Assembly: GCF_016888005.1 (NCBI RefSeq)
Contig: NZ_JAFDVE010000003.1
Location: 124,001-188,000, forward strand
Direction: 5' to 3'
DNA length: 64,000 bases
From: Phycicoccus sp. CSK15P-2
GTDB lineage: Bacteria > Actinomycetota > Actinomycetes > Actinomycetales > Dermatophilaceae
Shown here piece by piece: positions 15,926-25,000 of the stretch. The translations under genes and the position numbers were made by a program. Numbering within the stretch: the stretch's first letter is position 1; every line of letters starts with the position of its first letter. The notes beneath the pieces were generated by a model that worked only from the letters and a program-made list of their open reading frames with translations, searched no databases and had not been told where the DNA came from.

Positions 15926-17098
15926 TCACGCCTGGGGTTGACGCTGGATGAAGTCGGCCATGCCCGGAACCGTGAAGGCGACGACACCGTGCTCCGGTGC
16001 GTAGATCAACCCTTTGGCGATGAGGCTGGCTCTGGCGGGGCCGAGGCTGGTCACCTTTCGGCCCAGGCGGCTGGCGACCTCACCGGAGGAGGATCCGGCG
16101 TCGCCGTCGGCAGCCATCGCGCGGAGGTACTGCTGTTCCGCCTTGGTGGCCCTGTCCCATCGAGCACGGAAGAACCCGTTGTCGAGGGCGGCCCGGCCGC
16201 GCGCAGCACCGACTTGTGCGTCGGTCTCGGTGAGGTCAGGTCCTGGGGCGTAGTTCCACGTCTCTTGGCCGAACTGTTGCAGGAAGTAGGGGTAGCCCCG
16301 GGTCTCGCCGACCACGAGGGTCACGGCTTCGGGGGTCCACTCGGCCCCCTCGGCGACCGCCGGCACGGTAAGAGCCTGGCGGGCGAGATCGTCAGGAAGG
16401 TGTTCGATGCGTTCGAAGACGAAGAGTCGCTCGGAGTACGACTTCGCCTCGGCCAACACGCGAGGCAGGCTCGGAAGTCCGGCCAGGGCGAACAGGAGTC
16501 GCCAGCCTTGCTGGCCCGAGAAGTGAGCGATGGAGCAGACCGCGGTGAGCTCGTCCCGGGTCAGATCCTGCGCTTCGTCGATGAGGATGGCGACGCCGAC
16601 GCGCTCTTCCTCGGCAGCTGCGCTGAGGTCCCGGAGCAGCTTCGTCAAGTCGGTCTCGAGGACTCCACTGTCAGCTCCGCCCCCGGCGCTCTGGGTGAGG
16701 TCGAGACCGAAGTTCCAGGTTCCGGTGGAGTCGTAGGACGCCTTGAAGCTGGACGCGGTCTTCAACGCCTTGAGTAGCCGGCGTCCGGCGGAAGGTCGGG
16801 CCAGGTCGCTCAAAGGGCCATGGAATGCCTCTCCGAGAGACTCACGCAAGGACTTGCCGGAGCCGGCTTCAACCTGCGCAGTGAGCCACTCGGCGCCGAG
16901 CGCGCTCTTGGCGAACTGTGACAAGAGCACGGTCTTACCGACACCGCGCAGGCCGTAGAGCACGATGGGCTGGGCCGTGCGCCCGGCCTGGACGCGGTTG
17001 ACCGCCACATCCCATGTCCGGCGTTCGCGCTCGCGGCCCACCAATGCCGCTGGGGGCCGTCCGGCACCAGGTGAGTAGGGGTTACGTACCGGATCCAT
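15926..17098 (-). CDS. AAA-type ATPase (Orc1/Cdc6-like P-loop protein)
   Basis: A 390-residue protein. PAALVGRERERRTWD near residue 18 is the entry motif of Cdc6/STAND-like ATPases, GLRGVGKT near 48 is Walker A, and AILIDEAQDL near 165 is Walker B. The last 100 residues look like a winged helix (KAEQQYLRAMAADGD onward), typical of archaeal-type and mobile-element ATPases. The ATG at 17098 has AGAGG six to ten bases upstream. Its job is unknown; it sits within the DUF4143/IS segment and may belong to a plasmid- or defence-type module. Confidence 0.75.
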   Translation of the reverse strand: MDPVRNPYSPGAGRPPAALVGRERERRTWDVAVNRVQAGRTAQPIVLYGLRGVGKTVLLSQFAKSALGAEWLTAQVEAGSGKSLRESLGEAFHGPLSDLARPSAGRRLLKALKTASSFKASYDSTGTWNFGLDLTQSAGGGADSGVLETDLTKLLRDLSAAAEEERVGVAILIDEAQDLTRDELTAVCSIAHFSGQQGWRLLFALAGLPSLPRVLAEAKSYSERLFVFERIEHLPDDLARQALTVPAVAEGAEWTPEAVTLVVGETRGYPYFLQQFGQETWNYAPGPDLTETDAQVGAARGRAALDNGFFRARWDRATKAEQQYLRAMAADGDAGSSSGEVASRLGRKVTSLGPARASLIAKGLIYAPEHGVVAFTVPGMADFIQRQPQA

Positions 17099-17252
17099 GC
17101 GACCTCTTAGCAACTTATGGGGCCGTGTAGCGTTTCACTATGCTAAGCCATAACTACGTACACATGGAGCCGCTGGACAAGCAAGTGCGCGACGGGACTG
17201 GGAGTGCTAAGTGACTGATAGAGCATCTGCGGATTGACTGATTCAGAACCGG

Positions 17253-18257
17253 CTAGTTGTAACTGCTCATGACGTTGGTGACACCGGTCTTGAGGCGTGA
17301 GGCGGGCGGGCGGTCACCGGCGGCGGTGTGGGGCCGATGGTAGTTGTAGTGAATCAGCCAGATGCCGATTCCTTCGGCGCGGTGGGCCTCGGAGGTCCAG
17401 GGGTGGGCGTAGAGCACCTCGCCTGCCATCGACCGCTGGTACCGCTCGACCTTGCCGTTGTGCTTGGGCGTGTACGGCTTGATCCGTTGGTGACGGGCGC
17501 CGTGGCCGGTCACGGCACGGCCGAAGGCGTGGGAGCGGTAGCAGGCGCCGTTGTCGGTCACCACGCGGGTCAGGCGGGTGATCCCGTGCGCGGTGAAGAA
17601 CGCCCGGGCCCGTGCCAGGAACGCGACCGCGGTCGCGGCGGTCTCGTTCGGGAGCGGCTCGGTGTAGGCCAGGCGAGAGAACCCGTCGACGGCGGAGTGC
17701 AGGTAGGTGTACCCCGCGCGGGCACCGGTGGTCTTGGCCCGATCGGCGGCCTTGTGCTCGGCCGAGTCGCGCCCGTGGACCCGCCAGCCGCCGCCGTCGG
17801 GGATGCGGCCGACCTTCTTGACGTCGAGGTGGACCATGTGCCCGGGCCAGTGCGCGGTGATCGTCCCCGGCTTGCGCAGCGGCTGCCCGTCGACGTCGAG
17901 GTGGTCCAGCCGGGACAGCCCGAGCCGGCGCACCCACCGGGTCACCGTGGACAGCGAGATCGCGACCCCGTCGTTGTTCAACTCGGTGGTGATCCGCCGC
18001 GCCGACCACTTCTTCTGTCGCAGCTGCTCGATCCGGGCGACCACGGCCTCGGGGGTGCGGGTCGGGCGGTGCACCGGGGCGCTGGAGCGGTCCACCAGGC
18101 CGGCGTCGCCGTGCTCCCGGTGGCGGGCCACCCACTTACCCAGGCATCGGCGGGAGACCCCGGCCTCGGCCGCGACGTGCGCGATCGGGCGGTGTCGGCA
18201 GCGGCGGACCAGCCGCAGCCGGCCCTCCTCGGTCAACGGGGCATTACGGTGAGGCAT
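17253..18257 (-). CDS. IS481-family DDE transposase
   Basis: A 334-residue transposase. A helix-turn-helix N-terminus (HVAAEAGVSRRCLGKWVARH near residue 28) is followed by the rve integrase core with the DDE residues in HLDVKKVGR near 143, VVTDNGACYR near 238 and KHNGKVERY near 268. Full family length and no frameshift, so it may be active. The last sense codon straddles the element's end and the TAG stop (17253-17255 on the plus strand as CTA) lies wholly in the target duplication, a feature possible only because the element inserts at CTAG. GGAGG stands before the ATG. Confidence 0.93.
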   Translation of the reverse strand: MPHRNAPLTEEGRLRLVRRCRHRPIAHVAAEAGVSRRCLGKWVARHREHGDAGLVDRSSAPVHRPTRTPEAVVARIEQLRQKKWSARRITTELNNDGVAISLSTVTRWVRRLGLSRLDHLDVDGQPLRKPGTITAHWPGHMVHLDVKKVGRIPDGGGWRVHGRDSAEHKAADRAKTTGARAGYTYLHSAVDGFSRLAYTEPLPNETAATAVAFLARARAFFTAHGITRLTRVVTDNGACYRSHAFGRAVTGHGARHQRIKPYTPKHNGKVERYQRSMAGEVLYAHPWTSEAHRAEGIGIWLIHYNYHRPHTAAGDRPPASRLKTGVTNVMSSYN

Positions 18258-18258
18258 A

Positions 18259-18326
18259 GGGCAGGTCCTCCGGCTGGCTCAGGCGAGTTGGTTAGCGCTA
18301 CTCATCTTGCCGCCGAGGACCTGCCC
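18259..18326 (-). promoter_or_regulatory. Hairpin that would hide the transposase ribosome site in read-through RNA
   Basis: On the minus strand GGGCAGGTCCTCGGC (18312-18326) is complementary, with one bulge, to the 16 bases just before the transposase ATG (18259-18274), which contain its GGAGG. RNA starting outside the element would fold and mask the ribosome site. RNA starting inside the 37-base loop would lack the first arm and be translated. This is like the protection described for IS10 and IS200 against outside transcription. The internal promoter was not identified. Confidence 0.6.
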
Positions 18327-18376
18327 GCCCTCACCTCACACCCGTGGCACCAACGCCATGCGCCGCAACAGCTAGT

Positions 18377-19558
18377 CGGCAAGACGACCACCGCCTCAGC
18401 GCGCGGTTGAGGTTGTGGCGCTCGACTCGCGCAGTGTGCGCACTGCAGTCGAGGCCGACCCCGAGATCGTGAGAGCCCGGCCGCGGCCGCTGCTGTTGGA
18501 CGAGTGGCAGAAGGTCCCCGAGGTGTGGGACGTCGTGCGTCGGGCTGCCGATGACGACCCGACGGGAGGCCAGTTCCTGCTGGTGGGTAGCGCGACGCCC
18601 AGGCCGGGAGCAACCGCGCACTCCGGCGCGGGCCGGATCGGCCGGTTGCGGATGCGGCCGATGACGCTGTCGGAGCGCGGAGTCTCTACCCCGTCGGTGC
18701 GCCTCAGCGATCTGCTCGCCGGCGGCCGGCCACCGCTCGACGGGAGCACGTCACTGGGTCTCGTGGAGTACACCGAGGAGATCCTCGCATCGGGATTTCC
18801 GGGCCTGAGGCGACTTGGTACCCGCGCACTCGCGTTCCAGCTCGACTCCTACCTCCGAAACGCGGTGGACCGAGATGTTCCCGAGGCCGGCCTGGCTGTG
18901 CGCAAGCCCGAGTCGATGCTCGCGTGGCTTCGAGCGTATGCGGCTGCCACAGCGTCCACGGCAAGCTATTCGCAGCTGCTCGATGCAGCGACTCCCGGAC
19001 AGCCTGACAAGCCTGCCCGCAGCACGAGCATCGCCTACCGGGATGTACTGACCTCGCTCTGGCTCCTGGACCCCGTGCCGGCTTGGACGCCGACAGGTGC
19101 GGTTCTGACCCGGCTCGGGCAGGCGCCGAAGCACCACCTGGCAGACCCTGCTCTGGCGGCGCGGCTTCTCGGCCTGAGCCGAGACGCACTGTTGGACGGC
19201 CAGGGGTCGGTGGTCGGTCCCCAAGCCGGGACGATGCTCGGCCATCTCTTCGAGTCCTTGGTGACCCTGTGTCTCAGGGTCGCTGCGCAGTCGGCTCAGG
19301 CGGTGACCGGGCATCTCAGGACTCGCAATGGGGACCATGAGTATCGACCTGGTCCTCGTTCGAGACGATGGAAGGGTTGTCGCCGTCGAGGTCAAGCTGG
19401 GGGCTGTTGTCGACGATCGGGATGTGAACCACTTGCGGTGGCTGACAGTTCAGCTGGGCGAGCGCCTGCTGGATGCGATCGTCGTCAACACAGGGCCGAT
19501 CGCGTACCGGCGTCCGGACGGAATCGGCGTCGTGCCGCTGGGACTCATGGGCGCGTGA
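18377..19558 (+). pseudogene. Broken AAA-DUF4143 gene, split by the IS and twice frameshifted
   Basis: Joined to the left flank of the IS, the gene begins near 17235 and has the P-loop remnant LVGKTTTAS at 18372-18398. The frame is then lost in a GCGCGC run (about 18399-18405), where two bases seem missing. It continues as ALDSRSVRTAVEADPEIV, LLLDEWQKVPEVW (Walker B region) and FLLVGSATP through HLRTRNGDHE. One extra T at 19342 breaks the frame before IDLVLVRDDGRVVAVEVKLG, which carries the nuclease-like E-x-K. The end VVPLGLMGA reaches a TGA at 19556-19558. Only the N-terminal 30 or so residues cannot be traced. Confidence 0.82.
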
Positions 19559-19664
19559 ACGGCGTTACTCCACCTGTTCCTGGCTGCGTGTGACCCCGCA
19601 TCTGTGCCCACGTGCCGTTCGGCCGTTATGGCCGCGGGCCGCTCAGGCCTCTGACCTGCGGTGA

Positions 19665-19741
19665 TGGTGGGCCCCGTGGGACTCGAACCCACAACCTACG
19701 GATTAAAAGTCCGCAGCTCTGACCGATTGAGCTAGAGGCCC
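19665..19741 (-). tRNA. tRNA-Lys (anticodon TTT)
   Basis: The minus strand folds as a complete tRNA. The acceptor stem is GGGCCTC with GGGGCCC, the D stem GCTC/GAGC, the anticodon stem GCGGA/TCCGT around the loop CTTTTAA, and the T stem GTGGG/CCCAC around TTCGAGT. A 3' CCA is encoded at 19665-19667. The anticodon TTT reads lysine codons. Its 3' end faces the accessory segment, a common position for integrated elements, but no copy of the 3' end was found at the far boundary. Confidence 0.95.
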
Positions 19742-19897
19742 CTGCCGGCGCGCGACCCGGGGTCCGCGCGCCGGCCGCGGGCACCGCTCGGGGTGCGCGC
19801 CGCCGGTCGAGGGTACCGCGCGCGCATGGACGCCCACCGACCGTCCGGCCACGCCACGAACGGCGCCCCGAGTGCACCCGGCCGTAGGATCCGCGGC

Positions 19898-20923
19898 ATG
19901 CCGAACGCCTCCCCGCCGACGATGGCCCACGTGGCCAGCCGCGCGGGGGTCTCCCACCAGACCGTGTCCCGTGTGCTCAACGACGCCGACGCCGTCCGCC
20001 CCGAGACCCGCGAGAAGGTCCTCCAGGCCATCGCCGACCTCGGTTACCGCCGCAACTCCGCCGCCCGCGCCCTCGTCACCAGACGCAGCGGCCTCATCGG
20101 GGTCATCGTCGACGAGCTGCCCCACTACGGCCCGGCCCGCACCGTCACCGGCATCGCCGAGGCCGCCCGCGAGGCGGGCTACGGCATCAGCCTCGACCCG
20201 CTGCTCAGCGTCACCGGCTCCACGCTCGACGCCGCCATCGAGCACCACCTGGAGCAGTCCGTCGAGGCGATCGTCCTCGTCACGGCGCGCGGCAAGGTGC
20301 CCGACGCCGCGACGCTGAGCGCTCTCGACGTCCCGCTCGTCGCCCTCGACGGGCAGCTGGGGGAGGGCGCGCCCACCGCCGGCGTCGACCAGCACGCCGG
20401 CGGCGTCATGGCCACCCGGCACCTGCTCGACCTCGGGCACACGGGCGTCGCCCACGTCGCCGGTCCGCAGGACTGGCCGCAGGCCCGGGCCCGCCTCGCC
20501 GGCTTCCGCGACTCCGCCGACCGCGCCGGGCTCGCGGAGGCGCCGGTCGTCGTGGGCGACTGGTCGCCGGCCTCCGGGCACGCCGCGGCCCTCGAGGCGC
20601 TCGACCGCCACCCCGACGTCACCGCCCTCTTCGTCGCGAACGACCAGATGGCCGCCGGCGTCCTGCGTGCGCTCGCCGAGCGCGGCCTGCGCGTGCCCGA
20701 AGACGTCTCCGTCGTCGGCTTCGACGACATCCCCGAGGCGGCGTTCCTCAGCCCGCCGCTCACGACCATCCGCCAGGACTTCGCCTCGCTCGGCCGCGAG
20801 GCCGTCCGCCTCGTCGTCAGCGCATTGGGTGAGAGCGAGCCGGAGCCCGCACTCGTCCCGCCTCGCCTGGTGGCCCGGGAGTCCACCGCGCGCCCACCGC
20901 GGGCCACCACGCCCGGCACCTGA
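19898..20923 (+). CDS. LacI-family repressor of the arabinose genes
   Basis: A 341-residue LacI/GalR protein. The N-terminal headpiece has MAHVASRAGVSHQTVSRVLN and the hinge helix SAARALVTRRS; the sugar-binding periplasmic-like domain ends with the family segment VSVVGFDDIPEAAFLSPPLT. The ATG at 19898 follows TAGGAT (19885-19890) by seven bases, so the mRNA may be leaderless. It lies directly upstream of araB in the same direction, and two LacI-type operators stand in the 123-base gap. It probably responds to L-arabinose or a derivative, replacing the GntR/LacI-type AraR of Firmicutes and the AraC of E. coli. Confidence 0.88.
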   Translation: MPNASPPTMAHVASRAGVSHQTVSRVLNDADAVRPETREKVLQAIADLGYRRNSAARALVTRRSGLIGVIVDELPHYGPARTVTGIAEAAREAGYGISLDPLLSVTGSTLDAAIEHHLEQSVEAIVLVTARGKVPDAATLSALDVPLVALDGQLGEGAPTAGVDQHAGGVMATRHLLDLGHTGVAHVAGPQDWPQARARLAGFRDSADRAGLAEAPVVVGDWSPASGHAAALEALDRHPDVTALFVANDQMAAGVLRALAERGLRVPEDVSVVGFDDIPEAAFLSPPLTTIRQDFASLGREAVRLVVSALGESEPEPALVPPRLVARESTARPPRATTPGT

Positions 20924-20958
20924 CCGAACCGCTCCGCGAGAAAGTCGGCCCAAAACCC

Positions 20959-21001
20959 TTGCGCGGCGCAAATGTGAGCGCTAACAATGTGAGCGTTCAC
21001 A
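20959..21001 (+). promoter_or_regulatory. araBDA promoter with two tandem LacI-type operators
   Basis: TTGCGC at 20959-20964 and TAACAA at 20982-20987 form a promoter with 17-base spacing. Two 14-base operators, TGTGAGCGCTAACA (20973-20986) and TGTGAGCGTTCACA (20988-21001), cover the -10 box and the start point. Both resemble the LacI-family consensus TGTGAGCGCTCACA. Their centres are 15 bases apart, and binding would block RNA polymerase directly. Confidence 0.8.
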
Positions 21002-21046
21002 CCCCGGTCGACGGCGACCGGGAGCGAGGGCGAAGGAGCCACGGAC

Positions 21047-22708
21047 GTGACGGACGGCGAGCGGTACGTCGTGGGTGTCGACTTCGGCACCCTCTCGGGC
21101 CGGGCCCTCGTCGTCCGGGTCTCGGACGGTGCCGAGCTCGGCTCCGCGGTCCTCGACTACCCGCACGGCGTCGTCGACACCGTGCTGCCGGGGTCGGGCC
21201 ACCGCCTCCCGCCCGACTGGGCGCTCCAGGTGCCGTCCGACTACGTCGAGGTCCTGCGCACCGCCGTCCCCGCCGCGGTCGAGGACGCGGGCATCGACCC
21301 CGCCCACGTCATCGGCATCGCCACCGACTTCACCGCCTGCACCATGGTCCCGACGACCGCCGACGGCACCCCCCTCTGCGAGCTCGACGCCCACCGCGAC
21401 GAGCCGCACGCCTACGTCAAGCTCTGGAAGCACCACGCCGCGCAGGGCCAGGCCGACCGCATCACCCGGCTGGCGCAGGAGCGCGGCGAGCCTTGGCTCG
21501 CCCGGTACGGCGGTGTCATCTCCTCCGAGTGGGAGTTCGCCAAGGGCCTGCAGCTGCTCGAGGAGGCCCCCGAGCTGTACGCCGCCACCGAGCACTGGGT
21601 CGAGGCCGCCGACTGGGTCGTCTGGCAGCTCACCGGCCGCTACGTCCGCAACGCCTGCACCGCCGGCTACAAGGGCATCCGCCAGGACGGCACCTACCCG
21701 AGCCGCGACTACCTCGCCGCGCTGGACCCCGGGTTCGCCGGCTTCGTCGACGACAAGCTCGACCACGAGATCGGCGAGCTCGGCGACTCCGCCGGGACGC
21801 TCACCGCCCGGGCCGCCGGATGGACCGGCCTGCCGGAAGGCATCGCGGTCGCCGTCGGCAACGTCGACGCCCACGTCTCGGCACCGGCCGGGGACGCCGT
21901 GGCCCCCGGCCAGATGGTCGCGATCATGGGGACGAGCACCTGCCACGTCATGAACAGCCACGTCCTGGCCGAGGTGCCCGGCATGTGCGGCGTCGTCGAC
22001 GGCGGCATCGTCCGCGGCCTCTACGGCTACGAGGCGGGGCAGTCCGGCGTCGGCGACATCTTCGGCTGGTTCGTCGCCCACCAGGTCCCCGCCGAGTACG
22101 CGCAGGCCGCACGCGACGCCGGCCGCGACGTCCACGAGCACCTCACCGCGCTCGCCGCCGAGCAGCAGATCGGCGCCCACGGCCTCGTCGCGCTCGACTG
22201 GTGGAGCGGCAACCGCTCGGTCCTCGTCGACCACGACCTCTCCGGCCTCCTCGTCGGCGCCACCCTCGCCACCCGCCCGGAGGACGTCTACCGCGCGCTG
22301 CTCGAGTCCACCGCCTTCGGCACCCGCGTCATCGTCGAGACCTTCGCCGCGTCCGGCGTGCCGGTCACCGAGCTCGTCGTCACCGGCGGCCTCCAGAAGA
22401 ACCCCCTGCTCATGCAGATCTACGCCGACGTGCTCGACCTCCCGCTGTCGGTCGTCACGTCCTCCCAGGGCCCCGCGCTCGGCTCGGCCATCCACGCCGC
22501 CGTCGCGGCCGGTGCCTACGAGGACGTCCCCGCCGCGGCGAAGGCGATGGGCCGCCGCGAGGTCGGCGCCTACCGCCCCGTCCCCGAGAACGTCGCCGCC
22601 TACGACCGGCTCTACGCCGTCTACCGCGAGCTGCACGACCACTTCGGCCGCGGCGGCAGCACCGCGATGCGCACACTGCGCACCATCCGGCGGGAGGCCC
22701 TGGCATGA
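21047..22708 (+). CDS. araB: Ribulokinase
   Basis: A 553-residue FGGY-family sugar kinase phosphorylating L-ribulose to L-ribulose 5-phosphate. [16 protein letters not shown] at the N-terminus is the phosphate-1 motif of ribulokinases, [13 protein letters not shown] near residue 92 and the cysteine-containing [10 protein letters not shown] near 292 are typical of AraB, and [17 protein letters not shown] near 447 is the adenosine motif. The GTG at 21047 follows GGAGC. Length is normal for AraB. Its stop overlaps the araD start (ATGA), so the first two enzymes are coupled. Confidence 0.96.
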   Translation: MTDGERYVVGVDFGTLSGRALVVRVSDGAELGSAVLDYPHGVVDTVLPGSGHRLPPDWALQVPSDYVEVLRTAVPAAVEDAGIDPAHVIGIATDFTACTMVPTTADGTPLCELDAHRDEPHAYVKLWKHHAAQGQADRITRLAQERGEPWLARYGGVISSEWEFAKGLQLLEEAPELYAATEHWVEAADWVVWQLTGRYVRNACTAGYKGIRQDGTYPSRDYLAALDPGFAGFVDDKLDHEIGELGDSAGTLTARAAGWTGLPEGIAVAVGNVDAHVSAPAGDAVAPGQMVAIMGTSTCHVMNSHVLAEVPGMCGVVDGGIVRGLYGYEAGQSGVGDIFGWFVAHQVPAEYAQAARDAGRDVHEHLTALAAEQQIGAHGLVALDWWSGNRSVLVDHDLSGLLVGATLATRPEDVYRALLESTAFGTRVIVETFAASGVPVTELVVTGGLQKNPLLMQIYADVLDLPLSVVTSSQGPALGSAIHAAVAAGAYEDVPAAAKAMGRREVGAYRPVPENVAAYDRLYAVYRELHDHFGRGGSTAMRTLRTIRREALA

Positions 22709-23415
22709 CCGCCACCACCCCGCTGTCCGACGCCGTCCGCGCCACCGTCACCCACCTGCGCGCGGAGGTCGCCGACCTGCACGCCGAGCTCGTCCGCAAC
22801 GGCCTCGTCGTCTGGACGGCCGGCAACGTCAGCGCCCGCGTCCCCGGTGCCGACCTCATGGTCGCCAAGCCCTCCGGCGTGCCCTACGCCGAGCTCGACG
22901 CCGACGCGATGGTCCTCACCGACCTCCACGGCCGCCTCGTCGAGGGCGACCGCACCCCCAGCTCGGACGCCGCGGCCGCGGCCTACGTCCTGCGGCACGT
23001 GCCCGACGTCGGCGGCGTCGTGCACACGCACTCCACCTACGCCACCGCGTGGGCCGCCCGCCGCGAGCCCATCCCGTGCGTCCTGACGATGACCGCAGAC
23101 GAGTTCGGCGGCGAGATCCCCGTCGGCCCGTTCGCCCTCATCGGCGACGACTCCATCGGCCGCGGCATCGTCGCGACCCTGGCGGTCTCGCGCAGCCGCG
23201 CCGTCCTCATGGCCGGGCACGGCCCGTTCACCGTCGGCCGCGACGCCCGGGACGCCCTCAAGGCCGCCGTGATGCTCGAGGACGTCGCCCGCTCCACGCA
23301 CATCGCCCGCCAGCTCGGCGAGCCCGTCCCGATCGACCCGGACGACGCGGCCCGCCTCTTCGACCGCTACCAGAACGTCTACGGACAGCACGACGACCAA
23401 GGAGACCCCCGGTGA
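22705..23415 (+). CDS. araD: L-ribulose-5-phosphate 4-epimerase
   Basis: A 236-residue class II aldolase-family enzyme converting L-ribulose 5-phosphate to D-xylulose 5-phosphate. [11 protein letters not shown] near residue 38 and [10 protein letters not shown] near 54 bind the phosphate; the zinc ligands are in [13 protein letters not shown] near 100 and [10 protein letters not shown] near 172. The order araB-araD-araA with four-base overlaps on both sides makes a tightly coupled unit. Confidence 0.94.
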   Translation: MTATTPLSDAVRATVTHLRAEVADLHAELVRNGLVVWTAGNVSARVPGADLMVAKPSGVPYAELDADAMVLTDLHGRLVEGDRTPSSDAAAAAYVLRHVPDVGGVVHTHSTYATAWAARREPIPCVLTMTADEFGGEIPVGPFALIGDDSIGRGIVATLAVSRSRAVLMAGHGPFTVGRDARDALKAAVMLEDVARSTHIARQLGEPVPIDPDDAARLFDRYQNVYGQHDDQGDPR

Positions 23416-24908
23416 GCGAGCGCGAGATCTGGTTCCTCACGGGCAGCCAGGGCCTCTACGGCGAGGACGTCCTCGCCCAGGTGGCCGAGCAGTCCCGCCG
23501 GGTCTGCGGCGCCCTGGCCGCGCACGACGGCATCGTCGCCGACGTCATCGCCAAGCCGGTGCTCACCGACGCCGCCGCGATGCGCCGGGTGATGCTCGAC
23601 GCCACCGCGGACGACCGGGTCGTCGGCGTCATGACGTGGATGCACACCTTCTCCCCGGCCAAGATGTGGATCGGGGCCCTCGACGCGCTGCGCAAGCCGC
23701 TGCTCCACCTGCACACCCAGGCCGACCGCGACCTGCCGTGGTCGACCATCGACATGGACTTCATGAACCTCAACCAGGCGGCGCACGGCGACCGCGAGTT
23801 CGGGTTCGTCCAGACCCGGATGCGCCAGCAGCGGCTCACCGTCTCCGGGCACGTCTCCGACCCGGAGGTGCTGCGCCGCGTCGCCGACTGGTCCCGCGCC
23901 GCCAGCGCGGCCGCCGCCCTGCGCACCATGCGGGTCGTCCGCTTCGGCGACAACATGCGCGACGTCGCGGTCACCGAGGCCGACAAGGTCGAGGCCGAGA
24001 TCCGGCTCGGCGTCTCGGTCAACACCTACGGCGTCAACGACCTCGTCGCCGTCGTCGACCAGGTCCCCGACGAGGAGGTCGGCCGCCTCGTCGCCGAGTA
24101 CGAGGACGCCTACGACGTCGCCCCCGAGCTGCGCCGCGGCGGCGATCGCCACGACTCGCTCCGCTACGGCGCCCGCATCGAGGCCGGCCTGCGGCAGTTC
24201 CTGACCAACGGCGGCTACACCGCGTTCACCTCCAACTTCGAGGACCTGGGCGGCCTGCGCCAGCTGCCGGGCCTGGCCGTCCAGAGGCTCATGGCGGACG
24301 GCTACGGATTCGGCGGCGAGGGCGACTGGAAGACCTCCGTCCTCGTCCGCACGCTCAAGGTCATGGCCGACGGCCTGCCCGGCGCGACCTCGTTCATGGA
24401 GGACTACACCTACGACCTCCGGCCCGGCCGCGAGCTCGTCCTCGGCGCACACATGCTCGAGGTCTGCCCGACGCTGTCCTCCACCCCGGCCCGCGTCGAG
24501 ATCCACCCGCTCGGCATCGGCGGCCGCGAGGACCCGGTGCGCCTCGTCTTCACCGCCGACCCCGGCGACGCGGTCGTCCTCGGGATGAACGACCTCGGCG
24601 ACCGCTTCCGCCTCGTCGCGGGCGAAGTCGAGGTCGTCACGCCGCCGCAGGACATGCCCCGGCTCCCCGTCGGCCGCGCCGTGTGGCGCCCCAAGCCGGA
24701 CTTCGCCACCTCCACCGAGGGCTGGCTCCTGGCCGGGGGCCCGCACCACACCGTGCTCAGCACCGCGCTGACCGCCGAGCACCTCGACCACCTCGCCGAG
24801 ATCGTCGGGCTCGAGCTCGCCCTCGTCGGCGAGGGCACCACGCTGCGCGAGTTCCGCCAGGAGCTCCGCTGGAACGCGGCGTACCACCGACTCGCCGGGG
24901 GGCTGTGA
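23412..24908 (+). CDS. araA: L-arabinose isomerase
   Basis: A 498-residue enzyme converting L-arabinose to L-ribulose. Hallmarks are [15 protein letters not shown] at the N-terminus, [17 protein letters not shown] near residue 76, [20 protein letters not shown] near 98, and MEDYTYDL with [12 protein letters not shown] near 330-355; these hold the Mn2+ ligands (Glu, Glu, His, His). The GTG at 23412 overlaps the araD stop. Length is normal. With araB and araD it completes the bacterial arabinose pathway into the pentose phosphate pool. Confidence 0.96.
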   Translation: MSEREIWFLTGSQGLYGEDVLAQVAEQSRRVCGALAAHDGIVADVIAKPVLTDAAAMRRVMLDATADDRVVGVMTWMHTFSPAKMWIGALDALRKPLLHLHTQADRDLPWSTIDMDFMNLNQAAHGDREFGFVQTRMRQQRLTVSGHVSDPEVLRRVADWSRAASAAAALRTMRVVRFGDNMRDVAVTEADKVEAEIRLGVSVNTYGVNDLVAVVDQVPDEEVGRLVAEYEDAYDVAPELRRGGDRHDSLRYGARIEAGLRQFLTNGGYTAFTSNFEDLGGLRQLPGLAVQRLMADGYGFGGEGDWKTSVLVRTLKVMADGLPGATSFMEDYTYDLRPGRELVLGAHMLEVCPTLSSTPARVEIHPLGIGGREDPVRLVFTADPGDAVVLGMNDLGDRFRLVAGEVEVVTPPQDMPRLPVGRAVWRPKPDFATSTEGWLLAGGPHHTVLSTALTAEHLDHLAEIVGLELALVGEGTTLREFRQELRWNAAYHRLAGGL

Positions 24909-25000
24909 CCCCCGAGAAGGACCCGACGGCGGCAACGACGCCGCACGACGGAGAGACGGACCGGCGCCCGCCGGCCTCGACACGAAGGAGAACCACCACG

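Larger units (their letters stand above)
17252..18376 (-). mobile_element. IS481-family insertion sequence with 6-bp target duplication GCTAGT
   Basis: The element proper is 17258-18370 (1113 bases). It is flanked by identical GCTAGT copies at 17252-17257 and 18371-18376, matching the NCTAGN target preference known for IS481. The ends are imperfect inverted repeats of about 30 bases: both begin TGT and share CATG-x-CGTTGGTG-x-CAC further in. It has landed inside the 5' part of a DUF4143 gene: removing the element and one target copy joins CGGCTAGT to CGGCAAGACGACC, which encodes the LVGKTTT P-loop. The ends and target site look intact, so the insertion is probably recent. Confidence 0.9.

Noticed and set aside
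17197-18303. Alternative IS ends based on GAGT...GCTAA similarity
   Set aside because: The match is short and gapped. The ends at 17258 and 18370 give better inverted repeats and an exact 6-bp target duplication.
19665-19741. tRNA-Lys as an integrase attachment site for the island
   Set aside because: The tRNA lies at the island's edge, but no repeat of its 3' end was seen near 14.4 kb and there is no integrase gene.
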